Positions 36,523 to 46,377 of a stretch of 64,000 nucleotides of DNA are shown here, piece by piece (positions within the stretch are counted from its first letter, which is position 1; the number at the start of each line of letters is the position of its first letter). The notes under the pieces were generated by a model. That model was not told the origin of the DNA. It made no database searches and saw only the letters and a list, made by a program, of their open reading frames with translations. This DNA comes from Novipirellula caenicola (GTDB taxonomy: Bacteria; Planctomycetota; Planctomycetia; Pirellulales; Pirellulaceae). The DNA lies in contig NZ_BAABRO010000023.1 in assembly GCF_039545035.1 (NCBI RefSeq), forward strand, positions 1 to 64,000, in the 5' to 3' direction. Position numbers and translations under genes: made by a program.

Positions 36523-37680
36523 CTAGCTACCCACTGCGAGCTGTTCCACCGATTCGCCGGGAGTCCACTTGGTGTAGTCGTTCGGGTCGCGGTGGACTTG
36601 TCGATAGATCGTGTCTCGTTCGACCGGATCTCTGCCCGCTTCGCTGATCAAGTCACGGATCTTGTCCACGGACAAGCATTGTGGTGTGGTTGCACCGGCG
36701 TCGTGGTAGATCAATTCGTGACGAACGGTGCCGTCGATATCGTCGGCCCCGTAGGCCAGTGCGGTTTGGGCGGTTTCGACCCCCAGCATGATCCAGTACG
36801 CCTTGATGTGTTGGATGTTGTCCAACATCAGTCGACTGATCGCCATCGTTCGCAAATCCATGATCGCCGATGGCTTTTTGATGTCCGACAATTTCGTATT
36901 TTCAGGATGAAATGCTAGCGGAATGAAAACTTGGAAACCGCCTGTTTCGTCTTGCAAGTCTCGCAACCGGATCAAGTGATCGATGCGGTGATAGGCCTTT
37001 TCCACGTGTCCGTACAGCATGGTGCAATTGGTGCGTAGGCCGATCTGGTGCGCTGTGCGGTGGATGTCCAACCAAGCATGTGTGTTTGCCTTGTGTTCGC
37101 ACAATTGATCACGCACCTCGGGATGAAAAATCTCGGCACCGCCACCGGGCATGCTGCCCAGTCCCGCGTCTCGCAAGTCCTCTAGAACCCAGCGGACTGA
37201 TTTCTTGGTCTGGAATTCAAACCAATTGATCTCCACCGCCGTCCAGCCCTTCAGGTGGATTTGCGGGTAATGGTCGTGCAGCAATTCGATCAGATGACGA
37301 TACCACTCGTACGGTTTTTGGTGGTGCAGTCCGCCAACGATGTGCATTTCGGTACAACCGTTTTCGGTCGCTTCCTGGCCCCGCTGCAGGATCTGTTCAT
37401 CGCTCATCACGTACCCTTTGGGGTCTCGCAAATCGCTGCGAAACGCACAGAACCGACATCGATACACGCACACGTTGGTGGGGTTTAGATGCGTGTTGAT
37501 GTTGAAGTAGCCGACGTTCCCGTTTTTGCGTTCGCGAACCAAGTTGGCCAGTTCGCCTACGGCCCCGAGCGAGACTTGGGGATCGTACAGAAAAATGCCG
37601 TCATCAAGCGTCAGTCGCTCTTCCGCTTCGACTTTGTCGCGGATTTCTCGAAATCGTGCTTCGCGTTCTTGAGTGATCAT
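36523..37680 (-). CDS. mqnE: aminofutalosine synthase (radical SAM)
   Basis: The 385-residue radical SAM enzyme has CVYRCRFC, the CxxxCxxC [4Fe-4S] site, preceded by YFNINTHLNPTN and followed by EMHIVGGLHHQKPYEWY, a strong MqnE pattern. MqnE joins the chorismate-derived enolpyruvyl benzoate to adenosine in the futalosine route to menaquinone. The ATG at 37680 is clear. It lies about 100 bases after the UbiA gene on the same strand, so it probably belongs to the same operon. Confidence 0.92.
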   Translation of the reverse strand: MITQEREARFREIRDKVEAEERLTLDDGIFLYDPQVSLGAVGELANLVRERKNGNVGYFNINTHLNPTNVCVYRCRFCAFRSDLRDPKGYVMSDEQILQRGQEATENGCTEMHIVGGLHHQKPYEWYRHLIELLHDHYPQIHLKGWTAVEINWFEFQTKKSVRWVLEDLRDAGLGSMPGGGAEIFHPEVRDQLCEHKANTHAWLDIHRTAHQIGLRTNCTMLYGHVEKAYHRIDHLIRLRDLQDETGGFQVFIPLAFHPENTKLSDIKKPSAIMDLRTMAISRLMLDNIQHIKAYWIMLGVETAQTALAYGADDIDGTVRHELIYHDAGATTPQCLSVDKIRDLISEAGRDPVERDTIYRQVHRDPNDYTKWTPGESVEQLAVGS

Positions 37681-37783
37681 GCGTGGAAGTATTGTGAAGG
37701 AAGTAAGGTTTGTGGGAGTGCGAAGGTCATTTTGACTTTCGCAACAGGAACGGGATGAACGACACGCTGGAAGCCGATCCCAA

Positions 37784-38692
37784 TTAAAGCCAGATGCAAT
37801 CGAGTGTTCCGGCGACGAGTAACGTTAAACTGATGGCGGCATTGGTGTTGAAAAATGCTTGATTGACCCGATTCAAATCATCAGGTCGGACGAGCCAGTG
37901 TTGCCATAACACCATCACGGCTACGATGGCCAAAACGCCTCCGAACACGCTTCCGAGTCCGGTGTTTTGCGCAAAAGTAGGCAGCAAACAGAGCAGCCCG
38001 AGCATCAAGACATGGAACGCGGCCGCCATTTTCAACGCGCCCGCAATTCCAAATTTTGCCGGGATGCTGTGCAGCCCCGCCTCTGCATCAAACGCGGCAT
38101 CTTGGCATGCATAGATGATGTCGAATCCGGCAACCCAAGCGGCTACTGCGGCGGCAAGAATTAGCGGGGCGAGCAAGTCGCTGGGGCTGGAGGTCACTTC
38201 GCCACCGCGGATCGCGACCCAAGCACAAATCGGGGAAAGGCTGAGCGCAACGCCGAGCCAAAGATGAGCGGCGGCGGTGAAGCGTTTAGCTAGACTGTAT
38301 CCGCACAAGAACATCAGGACCGGAATCGACGCATACAGCGGCAAACGATTGGGCAAAAACAACGCGGTAGACGCGACAAAGCCTATCGAGCAGGCGATCG
38401 TAAACGCCCACACGCTGCTGCGAGTCAACACTCCCGCAGGCAAATGGCGATTTTCAGTGCGGGGGTTTCGTGCATCGATGTTGTGATCGACCAGTCGGTT
38501 GAAGGCCATCGCGGCGCTACGAGCAAACACCATGCACAGCAAAATCCCCACAATGTCTCGCCAGCGAAACGATGGGAGTTCGCCCGAAGCGAGCGGCATC
38601 GAAAACGCCATCACGGTTGCCAACGCGGCAAACGGCAACGCGAACACGGTGTGGCTGAATCGAATCAGTCCGAACCAATGTGAGATGTTCAT
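37784..38692 (-). CDS. ubiA: UbiA-family prenyltransferase (probable menaquinone pathway)
   Basis: The 302-residue membrane protein has eight or nine hydrophobic stretches and the two Asp-rich prenyl-diphosphate motifs: NRLVDHNIDARNPRTENR near residue 70 and DIIYACQDAAFDAEAG near residue 195. It would add a polyprenyl chain to an aromatic acid. With MqnE and UbiX beside it, the acceptor is probably a futalosine-route naphthoate (MqnP role) rather than hydroxybenzoate. The ATG at 38692 makes an ATGA overlap with ubiX; the much longer frame to 39124 only shadows ubiX. Confidence 0.88.
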   Translation of the reverse strand: MNISHWFGLIRFSHTVFALPFAALATVMAFSMPLASGELPSFRWRDIVGILLCMVFARSAAMAFNRLVDHNIDARNPRTENRHLPAGVLTRSSVWAFTIACSIGFVASTALFLPNRLPLYASIPVLMFLCGYSLAKRFTAAAHLWLGVALSLSPICAWVAIRGGEVTSSPSDLLAPLILAAAVAAWVAGFDIIYACQDAAFDAEAGLHSIPAKFGIAGALKMAAAFHVLMLGLLCLLPTFAQNTGLGSVFGGVLAIVAVMVLWQHWLVRPDDLNRVNQAFFNTNAAISLTLLVAGTLDCIWL

Positions 38693-39411
38693 GATTCTCC
38701 CCACCGCTGGATCAACGCGTTGTCGGCTCCGATTTGGTCCATGATACGGCTGACGATGAAATCGACCAACGAATCCAGCGACTTGACGCCGTGGTACCAA
38801 CCGGGCATCGCGGGCAAGATCACCGCGCCGGCTGCGGCCAAGCGGTGCATGTTTTCCAGTTGCAATACACTGAGCGGTGTTTCTCGCGGTACAAGGACCA
38901 GTTTTCGATGTTCTTTCAAATGCACCTCTGCCGCACGCTGGATCAAATTCGACCCGGCCGCGCGAGCGATCCCGCTGAGCGTGCTGCCGCTGCATGGACA
39001 CACCACCATCGCTCGGGTGCGAAACGATCCGCTGGCGATCGGAGTGAAATAGTCGTCGTAACGGTGGTAATGGATTCGCGAAAGCATGTTGGCGTCGGTT
39101 GCCTCGATCACCGCGCTGGACCAAGCTGGGGAAAGCGTCAGCAGTTCCGCGACATCAGCATCTTGAATGTCGACGGTCACGCCGAGTTCCTGTTTGATCA
39201 CCGCCGCACCACTGGGGCTGATCGTGACGTGCACTTCGTAACCAGAGTGTGCGAGGATTTGCAACAAGCGGACGCCATAGATGGCACCACTCGCGCCAGT
39301 CATCGCCAGCACCACGGGGCTGCGATTCTTCGGATCTCGATTCACTGGATCTTGATCCGAATTCGCTGCCGTGTCGCTCGATGTCGTTTCGCCCGCAAAC
39401 GTTTCGCTCAC
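38689..39411 (-). CDS. ubiX: UbiX-like flavin prenyltransferase
   Basis: The 240-residue flavoprotein has [20 protein letters not shown], then [16 protein letters not shown] and [21 protein letters not shown], the standard UbiX blocks. It makes prenylated FMN, the cofactor of UbiD-type decarboxylases. In the futalosine route a UbiD/UbiX pair removes a carboxyl group; no UbiD gene is in the window. The first 30 residues are polar and not conserved. Start is GTG at 39411 in a GTGA overlap with the methyltransferase. Confidence 0.9.
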   Translation of the reverse strand: MSETFAGETTSSDTAANSDQDPVNRDPKNRSPVVLAMTGASGAIYGVRLLQILAHSGYEVHVTISPSGAAVIKQELGVTVDIQDADVAELLTLSPAWSSAVIEATDANMLSRIHYHRYDDYFTPIASGSFRTRAMVVCPCSGSTLSGIARAAGSNLIQRAAEVHLKEHRKLVLVPRETPLSVLQLENMHRLAAAGAVILPAMPGWYHGVKSLDSLVDFIVSRIMDQIGADNALIQRWGES

Positions 39412-40214
39412 TCGGTTGACTCCGCTTCCGGCGGCCTGGTGCCTTGGTAGGGTTTGGTGCCTTGGTAAATCGTGGCGACACCAAATGTCATCGGAGTGAA
39501 CTTCACCTCGGTCAATCCGGCGGCCATCATGCGTTCGGCGAGGGCTTGTCCATCAGGGAATTGGCCGACCGACTCCGGCAGATACTTGTAGGCCGATTTA
39601 TCGTTGCGAGCGAACAGTTGTCCGATCCGAGGCAGCACGTTGCGAAAGTAGAATCCGTAGGCTTGCCGCAGCCCGATCATCCGCGGCTGCGAAAACTCCA
39701 ACACCACGACTTGGCCGCCTGGAGTACAGACGCGAGTCATCTCACGAAGGCCTTGATCGGTATCGGTGACGTTGCGAAGTCCGAAGGCAACCGTAACACA
39801 TTGGAAGTGGTCATCGGGAAACGGTAGCGATTGTGAATCGGCCTCGATAAACTCGATCGATTCGCTACTCGTTCCTGGGCGGCGCTTGCGAATCGCGATC
39901 TCGAGCATCGCGTGGCAGAAATCGCTGCCAACGACTCGGACGTTTTTCGGAGCCTTCTTGGCGATTGCGAGGGCAAGATCGCCGGTGCCGGTACAGGTGT
40001 CCAGCACGGGGGCAGCCGAATTGAGTTTCAAAATTCGCACGGTTCGCCACCGCCAATAGCGGTCAATGCTGAGCGACAGCAGGTGATTCATCGCGTCATA
40101 GCGAGGTGCGATTTGACGAAACATCTCCCGCACCCGCGAGCCGCTTTTGTCGACCAGCGGGGGCACAGCGTCCGAATTTTCGGTGGGAGGTGTTTCGTGT
40201 TCGGTGACGACCAT
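39408..40214 (-). CDS. menG: UbiE/MenG-type demethylmenaquinone methyltransferase
   Basis: The 268-residue class I methyltransferase has the UbiE signature: [24 protein letters not shown] near the start, [17 protein letters not shown] for SAM binding, and [12 protein letters not shown]. It methylates demethylmenaquinone, the last step of the pathway. It heads the four-gene menaquinone group (this gene, ubiX, ubiA, mqnE). Its promoter would lie in the 130 bases before the repeat array at 40346. Confidence 0.92.
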   Translation of the reverse strand: MVVTEHETPPTENSDAVPPLVDKSGSRVREMFRQIAPRYDAMNHLLSLSIDRYWRWRTVRILKLNSAAPVLDTCTGTGDLALAIAKKAPKNVRVVGSDFCHAMLEIAIRKRRPGTSSESIEFIEADSQSLPFPDDHFQCVTVAFGLRNVTDTDQGLREMTRVCTPGGQVVVLEFSQPRMIGLRQAYGFYFRNVLPRIGQLFARNDKSAYKYLPESVGQFPDGQALAERMMAAGLTEVKFTPMTFGVATIYQGTKPYQGTRPPEAESTE

Positions 40215-40345
40215 CGATAGTCCAGCGGTTTTCGTTTGAAGGAAGGTGTCGTTAAGTTAATCTTCAGCACCGAAACGGTGAAGCCCGACCGGATTCAGGC
40301 AGGCGGTCAACGATTGTCGCTCGGCTTTCCAAGCCGTTCGCGTGC

Positions 40346-40785
40346 TTCACCTCCCCTATGGGGAGGTCAGAGTTGGCGGTAGCCGGCTCTGGGTGGGGCT
40401 CGTAGTGTTAGAAATGGCTCGTGCAAGTTCAAGGTTCCTAGCCATCCCCGGCCGCATCGTGCGGCCGACCCTCCGGGAGGGAGGGTGGGTTTGTTTCACC
40501 TCCCCTATGGGGAGGTCAGAGCCGGCGGTAGCCGGCTCTGGGTGGGGGTCGATGTGTTAGAAATGGACGGTGCAAGCATGGTTTCACCACCCTCCCCGCC
40601 CGCTTCGCGGCCGACCCTCCCGGAGGGAGGGTGAGTTGGAATTCACCTCCCCTTTGGGGAGGTCAGAGTCGGCGGTAGCCGGCTCTGGGTGGGGCTCGTT
40701 GTGTTAGGAGTGGATCGTGCAAGTTCAAGGTTTCTAACCCTCCCCGCCCGCTTCGCGCGGCCGGCCCTCCCGGAGGGAGGGTGAA
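40346..40785. repeat. multi-hairpin repeat array, block 5 (about 3 units)
   Basis: Three units of the ~148-bp repeat lie between two divergent genes (menG minus, HAD phosphatase plus). Variants seen include GGCCGCATCGTGCGGCC in place of GACCGC...GCGGTC and CCTCCCCTATGGGGAGG. Confidence 0.92.
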
Positions 40786-40880
40786 TGTTGAGTTTCCATG
40801 CTAGAAAGACCGTCGAAGGATGCGCTGGTATAACATTGCTAAACCCGGTTTCCTCGAAAAAGCTATGGAATCTCAGTCTG

Positions 40881-41567
40881 ATGCGAACCCTGCTATTCGA
40901 TATCGACGGAACGCTGTTGCTAACGAACCGCGGCGGGCAAGGAGCATTGGAAATTGCACTTCAGCAGGAATTCGATTTGCCCGGCGCCACCGCGGACGTG
41001 CATTATGCGGGACGAACCGACCGAGGAATTTTGGATGAGTTGCTGGTTTTGAACGGTTTAGAGCCTACCGAGTCCAATCGAGAACGGTTGCAGAATCGTT
41101 ATATCTCGCTACTACCGCAGATGTTACAGCAGCGAGGCGGTACGGTGCTGCCGGGCGTCGTCGAGTTGTTGGAACGATTGGCGAAGGATGCACGAGTCTG
41201 CGTTAGCGTGATGACAGGCAATCTGGTCGAGACGGCACATCACAAACTGGATCATTTTGGTCTGCGGCACTACGTTCGCTGGATTGTCGGCGGCGATCGT
41301 GACGTGCATCGCGACGATTTGGCTCGTCGGGCCCGGGAAGTGATTCGTAGCGAGGCGGGCGAGCAGGCGTGTGAGCGAATCATGGTGATCGGCGATACTC
41401 CGGCCGATATTCGTTGCGGGCATGCGATCGGAGCCACTGTGGTCGCAGTTTGCACGGGCGGTTACTCTCGTGAAATGCTTGAGTTGGAGAACCCGCTCTT
41501 GGTCGTTGACGATTTGTCCGACTTAGTGAAATTATTGCCGGTCTTGGTCGGGGAAGCTGGCGATTGA
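40881..41567 (+). CDS. HAD-superfamily phosphatase (phosphoglycolate phosphatase-like)
   Basis: The 228-residue protein starts LLFDIDGTLL, the HAD nucleophile motif (Asp and Asp+2). VSVMTGNL holds motif 2, and VIGDTPADIRCGHAIGA the last motif, with the helical cap (about residues 20-90) between motifs 1 and 2. It removes phosphate from a small molecule, perhaps phosphoglycolate. The ATG at 40881 is chosen because upstream codons (from 40785) lack family sequence. It stands alone between repeat arrays. Confidence 0.85.
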   Translation: MRTLLFDIDGTLLLTNRGGQGALEIALQQEFDLPGATADVHYAGRTDRGILDELLVLNGLEPTESNRERLQNRYISLLPQMLQQRGGTVLPGVVELLERLAKDARVCVSVMTGNLVETAHHKLDHFGLRHYVRWIVGGDRDVHRDDLARRAREVIRSEAGEQACERIMVIGDTPADIRCGHAIGATVVAVCTGGYSREMLELENPLLVVDDLSDLVKLLPVLVGEAGD

Positions 41568-41647
41568 TTTCGCAGAGAAAAGAAGGTTTGTGTCAGCGTT
41601 AGCCGGCTCGCTGGCGGGGGGCGTTGTGTTGGCGGTGGATCGTGCAA

Positions 41648-42003
41648 GCGTGGTTTCACCACCCTCCCCGCCCGCTTTCAGCGGTCGACCCTCCCGGAGG
41701 GAGGGTGAATTGATTTTACCTCCCCTTTGGGGAGGTCAGAGTCGGCGGTAGCCGGCTCTGGGTGGGGCTCGGGGTGTTAGAAGTGGATCGTGCAAGCATG
41801 GTTTCACCACCCTCCCCGCCCGCTTTCAGCGGTCGACCCTCCCAGAGGGAGGGTGAAAGATTTTACCTCCCCTATGGGGAGGTCAGAGTCGGCGGTAGCC
41901 GGCTCTGGGTGGGGCTCGGAGTGTTAGAAGTGGATCGTGCAAGCGTGGTTTTACCACCCTCCCCGACCGCTTTGCGGTCGACCCTCCCGCAGGGAGGGTG
42001 AAG
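41648..42003. repeat. multi-hairpin repeat array, block 6 (about 2.5 units)
   Basis: Anchors GGTTTCACCA near 41651 and 41799, and GGTTTTACCA near 41947, mark the units. The block separates two converging genes and ends about 30 bases from the stop of the outer-membrane barrel gene. Confidence 0.92.
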
Positions 42004-42030
42004 TTTGTTTTGCCTTCCCCTGCTTTGCGG

Positions 42031-43827
42031 CTAGCGGATCAGGCTCATGTAGAAGCTGAAGACCTGCGTGTCGTCCGTCGGGGCCTTGCTGACGGGGTAG
42101 GCAAAGTCGAATGCCAAGGGGGCGGGGCCGAGCATCGGAATCGCGACGCGAAGTCCCATACCGGGTGCGACCCGGAACGAATCGCTGTGCAGTTCGACGT
42201 CCGATTCGACCGTTCCAAAGTCGACAAAGGCGACGCCTTTGAACGCGTCGTCGGCGGTGATTGGGAACATGTACTCGACGGTGTTCAAGAACTTGAACCG
42301 GCCTCCGACTTCGACATTCCCATTGGCACTGGCAATGACCGGACTTGCACCACGGAAATCAAAACCTCGCATCGTGGCGTAGCCGCCTGCGAAGAAGTTT
42401 TCGAATAGCGGTGTGTTTTCGCCACTGAAACCAAGCTGGTTCGAGTACGACAGCGTTTGCTTGCCGCTGCCGTCGGCCCGCTGCGCGATCAACCAGTACT
42501 TGCGATATTCGGTTTCGATACGAGCGTAATCAAAGTCACCAAAGGCTTCTTCAAAACTGAATTCGAAATAGTGTCCTTGACTCGATTGAATCGGACTGTC
42601 GCGAGTGTCATGTTTTAACGATAGCGAGCCCGAATACAATTCGTTGCGTCCGACGTTGTCACTTAAAACGGCTTCCAGCGGCGCCACGCCACGTACGCTG
42701 GGGTTGGTGACCTCGACGCTCTGGCCACTGATGCCAAGCGAAATCGAGAGGTCCGGTGTGATGCGGTAGCCGAAACTCAAACGCCCGCCGAGACGTTCTT
42801 CGTCCCAGTCATTAAAACTGCGGTCGACCAAGAACCCACTGACCGACATGCTGACCGGTTTGTAACCGAACAAGTTGGGGTCGGCAAAGTTGATGGTGTA
42901 ACGGTCGTAATCGCTACCTGGGGCGGCTTCGATACGAAACGTTTGTCCGGCGCCTCGGAACGCAGTGCCGCTAAACAAGTCTTGAAACGAACGAGGCCAC
43001 CGCATGATGTCGAAGTTGCGTTCATCGACGGTGATTTGTCCTGTCACGCCAGCGTCGCTGTTGACTGCACCTCCAAGCATGATTCGTCCGGTTCGTGCCG
43101 GAAATCCGTTGATGATCAAGTCCGCTTCGCGAACCGTCGGCATCGGCACACTCGACGGAGCACTCGCGTACGGGTCGGCCCCATACGGTAACAACGTGCC
43201 GCTGTCTGGATACCCAGCGCCGGGAAAGGTGTTCGATGGTGGCGCAAAAGTCGTATCGGGATAGGCGGGGGCAGTGTAGGGAGTCGCCGGCGACGTCGTC
43301 GCGGGCGCCCCGTATGCACTGCCACCGTTGTAGGTCTGCGAGGGAGCCGACAACGACGGCGGAGCCGAATAGCTGCTAGGAGGTTGGTAGTTGTTGGGTG
43401 CGGTGTATCCGCTGGATGGCGGTGTGTAGGGTGGTGTGCTGGGGTATTGCCGAGCGACGTATCGATCACTGTCGCCTGGGCCTGGAACCAGCTCGCTGGT
43501 GGCTGGCGATGCTGGTGTGGACGCAAGTTGTGTTGCAGCGGCCGATGGGGACGCCGAAGTCGAAGTCGTCGCAGGATGATTCACCGCCGAACGATTCACC
43601 GCAGCATGGGGCGATGCTGAATGAGGCGATGCTGAATCCGCCGCTGAGTGGGATGCGAGCGGATTGGCGGCGAAAGGTGATTGCGTCGCGAGTTGGTTGC
43701 AACCGGTGAATGACGTCGCAAACGCGACGACACCGATCAAGCACGCAATGGGTCGTGCTGTTGTTTCAATCGTGTGCATCATGCGGACGACTTCATCGGA
43801 AGAGAACTGTTGAAACTTAGTAGACAT
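42031..43827 (-). CDS. BamA/TamA-type outer-membrane beta-barrel protein, lipoprotein-like N-terminus
   Basis: The 598-residue protein has a hydrophobic start ending in FTGCNQL, a probable lipobox. A linker of about 200 residues rich in Ser, Pro, Ala, Thr and Tyr follows. Then comes a surface-antigen barrel: GRIMLGGAVNSDAGVTGQI, then GYATMRGFDFRG, where RGF is the loop-6 signature, and a terminal strand with QVFSFYMSLIR. No POTRA domain is present; those are in the gene directly upstream, overlapping by 11 bases. Together they would insert outer-membrane proteins. The ATG at 43827 is the best start. Confidence 0.85.
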   Translation of the reverse strand: MSTKFQQFSSDEVVRMMHTIETTARPIACLIGVVAFATSFTGCNQLATQSPFAANPLASHSAADSASPHSASPHAAVNRSAVNHPATTSTSASPSAAATQLASTPASPATSELVPGPGDSDRYVARQYPSTPPYTPPSSGYTAPNNYQPPSSYSAPPSLSAPSQTYNGGSAYGAPATTSPATPYTAPAYPDTTFAPPSNTFPGAGYPDSGTLLPYGADPYASAPSSVPMPTVREADLIINGFPARTGRIMLGGAVNSDAGVTGQITVDERNFDIMRWPRSFQDLFSGTAFRGAGQTFRIEAAPGSDYDRYTINFADPNLFGYKPVSMSVSGFLVDRSFNDWDEERLGGRLSFGYRITPDLSISLGISGQSVEVTNPSVRGVAPLEAVLSDNVGRNELYSGSLSLKHDTRDSPIQSSQGHYFEFSFEEAFGDFDYARIETEYRKYWLIAQRADGSGKQTLSYSNQLGFSGENTPLFENFFAGGYATMRGFDFRGASPVIASANGNVEVGGRFKFLNTVEYMFPITADDAFKGVAFVDFGTVESDVELHSDSFRVAPGMGLRVAIPMLGPAPLAFDFAYPVSKAPTDDTQVFSFYMSLIR

Positions 43828-45253
43828 CGTCGACCTCACGATCGGTCGGAACGACCTTGATGTCGGGGGCGTCGGCGATTTGAGGATTGGTTTCTAGCAA
43901 TTGACTGCGTTCAATGCGACGGCGATTTAGTTCTAGCGAGCGACGGTCAATGATGTCTCCTTCGCGAAGATCGACCATGTTCAGCATCGTCGACTCACGC
44001 ATCAGGTGCGGTTCGCCTTCGATGTTGACCAAGATGCGGCCGACTTTCCAAATGTCACCTTCGGTCACTTCGTATACCAAGTCGACCGTGTTGGCTTCGT
44101 CTCGCATCACGGTTTTCGGTTCGACTTCAGCATAGATAAACCCAAGTTCGCCATAGCCATAGGTGATCTCGCCGATATCGCGACGCATCAGCGTGCCATC
44201 AAACATGTCACCGGCTTTTAGTTCCAATCGTTTGCGAAGCGATTCTTCGGTAATGAATTGGTTGCCCACGATCTTCACATCGTTGACTTTGAACCGAGGC
44301 CCTTCGTTGACCACAAAGGTGACGTACAACCATTTGCCGGATTCGTCATAGTGCAGTCGTCGACCAACCGTGGCGGTCAAGAAACCGAGGTTGTGGTAGT
44401 AAGACGCCAACACGTTGACGTCATTGTCAATTTTGGCGAGGTTGGCGGTGTTACCGATGTACGACAAGACGCCGGCCGTTGGTCCACGGCTGGCGATGAT
44501 TTTTTTCAATCGGGCTTCGTTGACAATCGTATTGCCTTTGATCGTGATGTCGGCAATCCGTTCTTTGGGACCTTCATTCATGCGGAAAATCACGACGCCT
44601 GGATCGGTGCCAAAGCCGATCTGTGCATCGACGGCAACTTGATTGAAACCTTCTTCGAGGTAGTAATCGATTAGGCGGCGGCGAGCGGATTCGACAGAAA
44701 ATTCGCTCAGCGGATCGTTGGCTTGGACGCCAGCACGATTGCGAAGTTCGCGGTTATTAAACGCTCGGTGGCCGTGAAAGACCACTTTGGTGATCACCGG
44801 CCGCTCGTGCACGAAATAGGTGACCGCGACGCCTTCGGGGCGTTCATCCAATTTGAAGGTGACATGATCAAACGAGCCCATGTCGTTTAGACGTCGCACG
44901 TCACCGAGCACGGTTTCGTAGTCGTAGAAGCGATCTTTTCGCGTTTCGATCTTTTGCATGATCAAGTGGGTGCCGATCGCTTTGTTGCCACGCACGGTGA
45001 CATCCAACACGATCGCGTCCCCTTTTTCGCGATGGATCGCCAGCCCATCACGGCTGCGAACATGATCACGAAATTTGGGACGTGTATCGGGCCCGGGAGC
45101 ACTTGCGCCGCCTTGGCCGCCTCCGAAACCGCCTCCGCCACCCATCTGCGCAGTGGCCAACGTCGGCGAAAACGCAACGATGATCAGCACGGTTAGCGAA
45201 ACCGATTGGGCGGCACTACAGCAAAGAGCGCGTCGAGTCGTTCGAGCAGTCAT
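43817..45253 (-). CDS. POTRA-repeat protein, BamA N-terminal part
   Basis: The 478-residue protein has a signal peptide (LTVLIIVAFSPTLATAQ), a Gly-rich stretch, and about five POTRA repeats. Examples are VLDVTVRGNKAIGTHLIM, ITKVVFHGHRAFNNRELRN, IADITIKGNTIVNEARLKK and VNDVKIVGNQFITEESLRK. It ends before any barrel. In most bacteria POTRA and barrel form one BamA polypeptide; here the barrel is the next gene. It should sit in the periplasm and bind unfolded outer-membrane proteins. The ATG at 45253 is clear. Confidence 0.88.
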   Translation of the reverse strand: MTARTTRRALCCSAAQSVSLTVLIIVAFSPTLATAQMGGGGGFGGGQGGASAPGPDTRPKFRDHVRSRDGLAIHREKGDAIVLDVTVRGNKAIGTHLIMQKIETRKDRFYDYETVLGDVRRLNDMGSFDHVTFKLDERPEGVAVTYFVHERPVITKVVFHGHRAFNNRELRNRAGVQANDPLSEFSVESARRRLIDYYLEEGFNQVAVDAQIGFGTDPGVVIFRMNEGPKERIADITIKGNTIVNEARLKKIIASRGPTAGVLSYIGNTANLAKIDNDVNVLASYYHNLGFLTATVGRRLHYDESGKWLYVTFVVNEGPRFKVNDVKIVGNQFITEESLRKRLELKAGDMFDGTLMRRDIGEITYGYGELGFIYAEVEPKTVMRDEANTVDLVYEVTEGDIWKVGRILVNIEGEPHLMRESTMLNMVDLREGDIIDRRSLELNRRRIERSQLLETNPQIADAPDIKVVPTDREVDDVY

Positions 45254-45489
45254 TCGGTTCGTAGTCCGTCGTATCTTACAGTGAGGTATCCCTGCAAAGG
45301 GAAAACCGATTCATCCTTGAATTCGGTCGCAAAGAAAGCGGCGAAAGCATCGTTGAATCGACGATCTGCCACCTATTTGCGGTATCAATGTTGGTAACTA
45401 CCAACGCAGACGCTCTCACGACAAGGCAGATTTGAAACTAATTCCACCGGTTTTTTCGGCGAATGCCCATTCAGGCTGCTTTCCGCAGG

Positions 45490-46250
45490 TGCCCCTCCCG
45501 GAGGGAGGGTGAAGTTAATTTTACCTCCCCTTTGGGGAGGTCAGAGTCGGCGGTAGCCAGCTCTGGGCGGGGGTCGGTGTGTTAGAAATGGATGGTGCAA
45601 GCATGGTTTCACCACCCTCCCCGACCGCTTTCAGCGGTCGACCCTCCCGGAGGGAGGGTGAAAGATTTTACCTCCCTTTTGGGGAGGTCAGAGTCGGCGG
45701 TAGCCGGCTCTGGGTGGGGGGCGTTGTGTTAGTCGTGGATTGTTCAAGCGTGGTTTCACCACCCTCCCCGACCGCTTCGCGGTCGACCCTCCCGGAGGGA
45801 GGGTGAAGTTGATTTCACCTCCCCTTTGGGGAGGTCAGAGTCGGCGGTAGCCGGCTCTGGGTGGGGCTCGTTGTGTTAGTGGTGGATGGTGCAAGCGTGG
45901 TTTCACCACCCTCCCCGACCGCTTCGCGGTCGACCCTCCCGGAGGGAGGGTGAGGTTGATTTTACCTCCCCTTTGGGGAGGTCAGAGTCGGCGGTAGCCG
46001 GCTCTGGGTGGGGTTCGTGGTGTTAGAAGTGGATGGTGCAAGCGTGGTTTCACCAGCCCTCCCCGACCGCTTTCAGCGGTCGACCCTCCCGGAGGGAGGG
46101 TGAAAGATTTTACCTCCCCCTGTGGGGAGGTTAGAGTCGGCGGTAGCCGGCTCTGGGTGGGGCTCGTTGTGTTAGAAATGGATGGTGCAAACATGGTTTC
46201 ACCAGTCCTTCCCGAGCGCCAGCAGCGGCCGATTCTCCAAGAGGGAGGGT
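45490..46250. repeat. multi-hairpin repeat array, block 7 (about 5.5 units)
   Basis: The longest array. GGTTTCACCA anchors fall near 45606, 45749, 45898, 46045 and 46195, about 147 bases apart. The last unit is degenerate (GCGCCAGCAGCGGCC, TCTCCAAGAGGGAGGG). It lies between the divergent POTRA (minus) and DUF559 (plus) genes. Confidence 0.95.
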
Positions 46251-46377
46251 GAAGATTTTGGGGTTCCTGGTGGCAATTGTTTTGTGATGCGCGCTGCGAG
46301 CGGTAAGATCCAGTTGGCAGCGACGGCGATTCTGATTCGTCGGAGCGACGATCCCACTTCTAATTGGGACTCTTACG

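Noticed and set aside
38693-39124. N-terminal extension of the UbiA frame
   Set aside because: It overlaps ubiX in another frame; the UbiA family starts at the ATG at 38692.
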